Assembly (NCBI GenBank): GCA_001898855.1 | Contig: MKVN01000008.1 | Location: 33,285 to 97,284 of the forward strand | DNA length: 64,000 nucleotides | Direction of reading: 5' to 3' | DNA from: Micrococcales bacterium 73-13 | Lineage (GTDB): Bacteria > Actinomycetota > Actinomycetes > Actinomycetales > Microbacteriaceae | Part shown: positions 63,584 through 64,000 of the stretch, piece by piece | Position numbering within the stretch: the stretch's first letter is position 1 | Layout of the letters: each line of letters opens with the position of its first letter | Translations under genes and position numbers: made by a program | Notes under the pieces: model-generated | Database searches by the model: none | What the model was told of the DNA's origin: nothing | What the model saw: the letters and a program-made list of their open reading frames with translations, nothing else

Positions 63584-64000
63584 CTACGGCTCCGCCAGGT
63601 CCCGCTGCTGCGCGCGCAGCGCCCGCTCGATCCCGGCGAGGTTCTCGACGACGAGTCGGCGCAGCGCCGGGATGCCGGGGTGGGCGTCGAGCCAGGCGCG
63701 GGTCGCCGCCGCGAGCTCGGGGGAGGCGAGCGCGCCGGGGTAGAGCCCGACGACGAAGAACTCCGCGAGCTTGTACGAGCGCGAGCCCCAGATGTCCTCG
63801 AGCGCCGCGAAGTAGGGCTCGACGAGCGGCTCCAGGACGGCGGGGTCGTTGACGTGCCCGACGCCGAGCGTCACGCTGCGCTGCAGCTCGTTGGAGAGCT
63901 CGGCCGATTCCGCCAGCGAGGCGAAGGCGGCGCGCTTCGCCTCGACGGTCGGGATCGCCGCCCGCAGCCGGGTCGCGGCCTGCTGGCCCTTCGCCGAGGG
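63584..64000 (-). CDS. pepN: Aminopeptidase N, C-terminal part (5' end outside window)
   Basis: The last 138 codons of a gene that continues past the right edge. The visible protein is the helical ERAP1_C-type domain of M1 aminopeptidases: SVTLGVGHVNDPAVLEPLVEPYFAAL, IWGSRSYKLAEFFVVGLYP, ATRAWLDAHPGIPALRRLV. The catalytic zinc site (HExxH) would be far upstream and cannot be checked. It lies ahead of the MscS and globin genes on the same strand, so one transcript may cover all three. Confidence 0.9.
   Translation of the reverse strand, partial: PSAKGQQAATRLRAAIPTVEAKRAAFASLAESAELSNELQRSVTLGVGHVNDPAVLEPLVEPYFAALEDIWGSRSYKLAEFFVVGLYPGALASPELAAATRAWLDAHPGIPALRRLVVENLAGIERALRAQQRDLAEP

Overview
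The window is a contiguous stretch of a very G+C-rich chromosome from an actinobacterium. The best fit is the family Microbacteriaceae. The reasons are the GlgE/GlgB/GlgP set, GTP-dependent PEP carboxykinase next to a RamB-type regulator, clpS coupled to a DUF2017 gene, GatCAB instead of a glutaminyl-tRNA synthetase, and the very common pairing of a TAnnnT -10 box with a start codon 6-7 bases downstream. I identify 63 protein genes (the first and last cut by the window edges), two tRNA genes and one thiamine pyrophosphate riboswitch. There is no insertion sequence, integrase, phage gene or CRISPR array. The region reads as ordinary core chromosome, so most of what is new lies in regulation and gene architecture.

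Layout. 1-2.4 kb: a cut membrane protein and a CnoX-like thioredoxin/TPR protein. 2.5-9 kb: alpha-glucan metabolism, with glgE-glgB divergent from glgP around a perfect 16-bp palindrome. 9-11.4 kb: a polar amino-acid ABC importer. 11.5-14.5 kb: a three-gene signalling operon (histidine kinase, kinase-like membrane protein lacking catalytic boxes, NarL-type regulator). 14.7-17.4 kb: metX and metY with a REP-like inverted repeat between them. 17.6-21.3 kb: two tandem DHA2 exporters and a short-chain dehydrogenase. 21.4-23.4 kb: a YtrA-type repressor with its ABC transporter and a perfect operator. 23.5-27.3 kb: an MFS gene divergent from a phosphoribosyltransferase across an 18-bp shared promoter, then ung, a GNAT acetyltransferase and a small HExxH protein. 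27.4-33.6 kb: PspA, a TPM-domain protein, pckG and a divergent RamB-like regulator. 33.7-38.2 kb: mnmA, an autoregulated-looking ArsR gene with an SRPBCC-YCII fusion, and ligA. 38.3-45 kb: a siderophore-interacting protein, gatC-gatA, an AlkD-like protein, a DCC protein, gatB and small genes. 45-51.8 kb: an FBP-type zinc-finger protein, an MFS gene, a VanZ-like protein, an LLM oxidoreductase, the TPP riboswitch with thiB-thiP (no ATPase gene beside them) and a lipoprotein. 51.9-56.8 kb: clpS-DUF2017-metallopeptidase, tRNA-His, orn, a zinc alcohol dehydrogenase, tRNA-Arg and msrA. 57-64 kb: an SSB-like protein, a lipoprotein, ettA, two thioesterases, a truncated globin, an MscS channel and the 3' end of an aminopeptidase N gene.

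Regulation. Twenty-one genes have TAnnnT located 6-7 bases before ATG/GTG with no Shine-Dalgarno, which points to leaderless mRNAs and fixes several start codons. Within operons, genes commonly overlap by four bases (ATGA or GTGA), indicating translational coupling. Some tightly packed convergent pairs carry hairpins that contain both stop codons. All functional names are from reading the translated sequence; no database search was possible.
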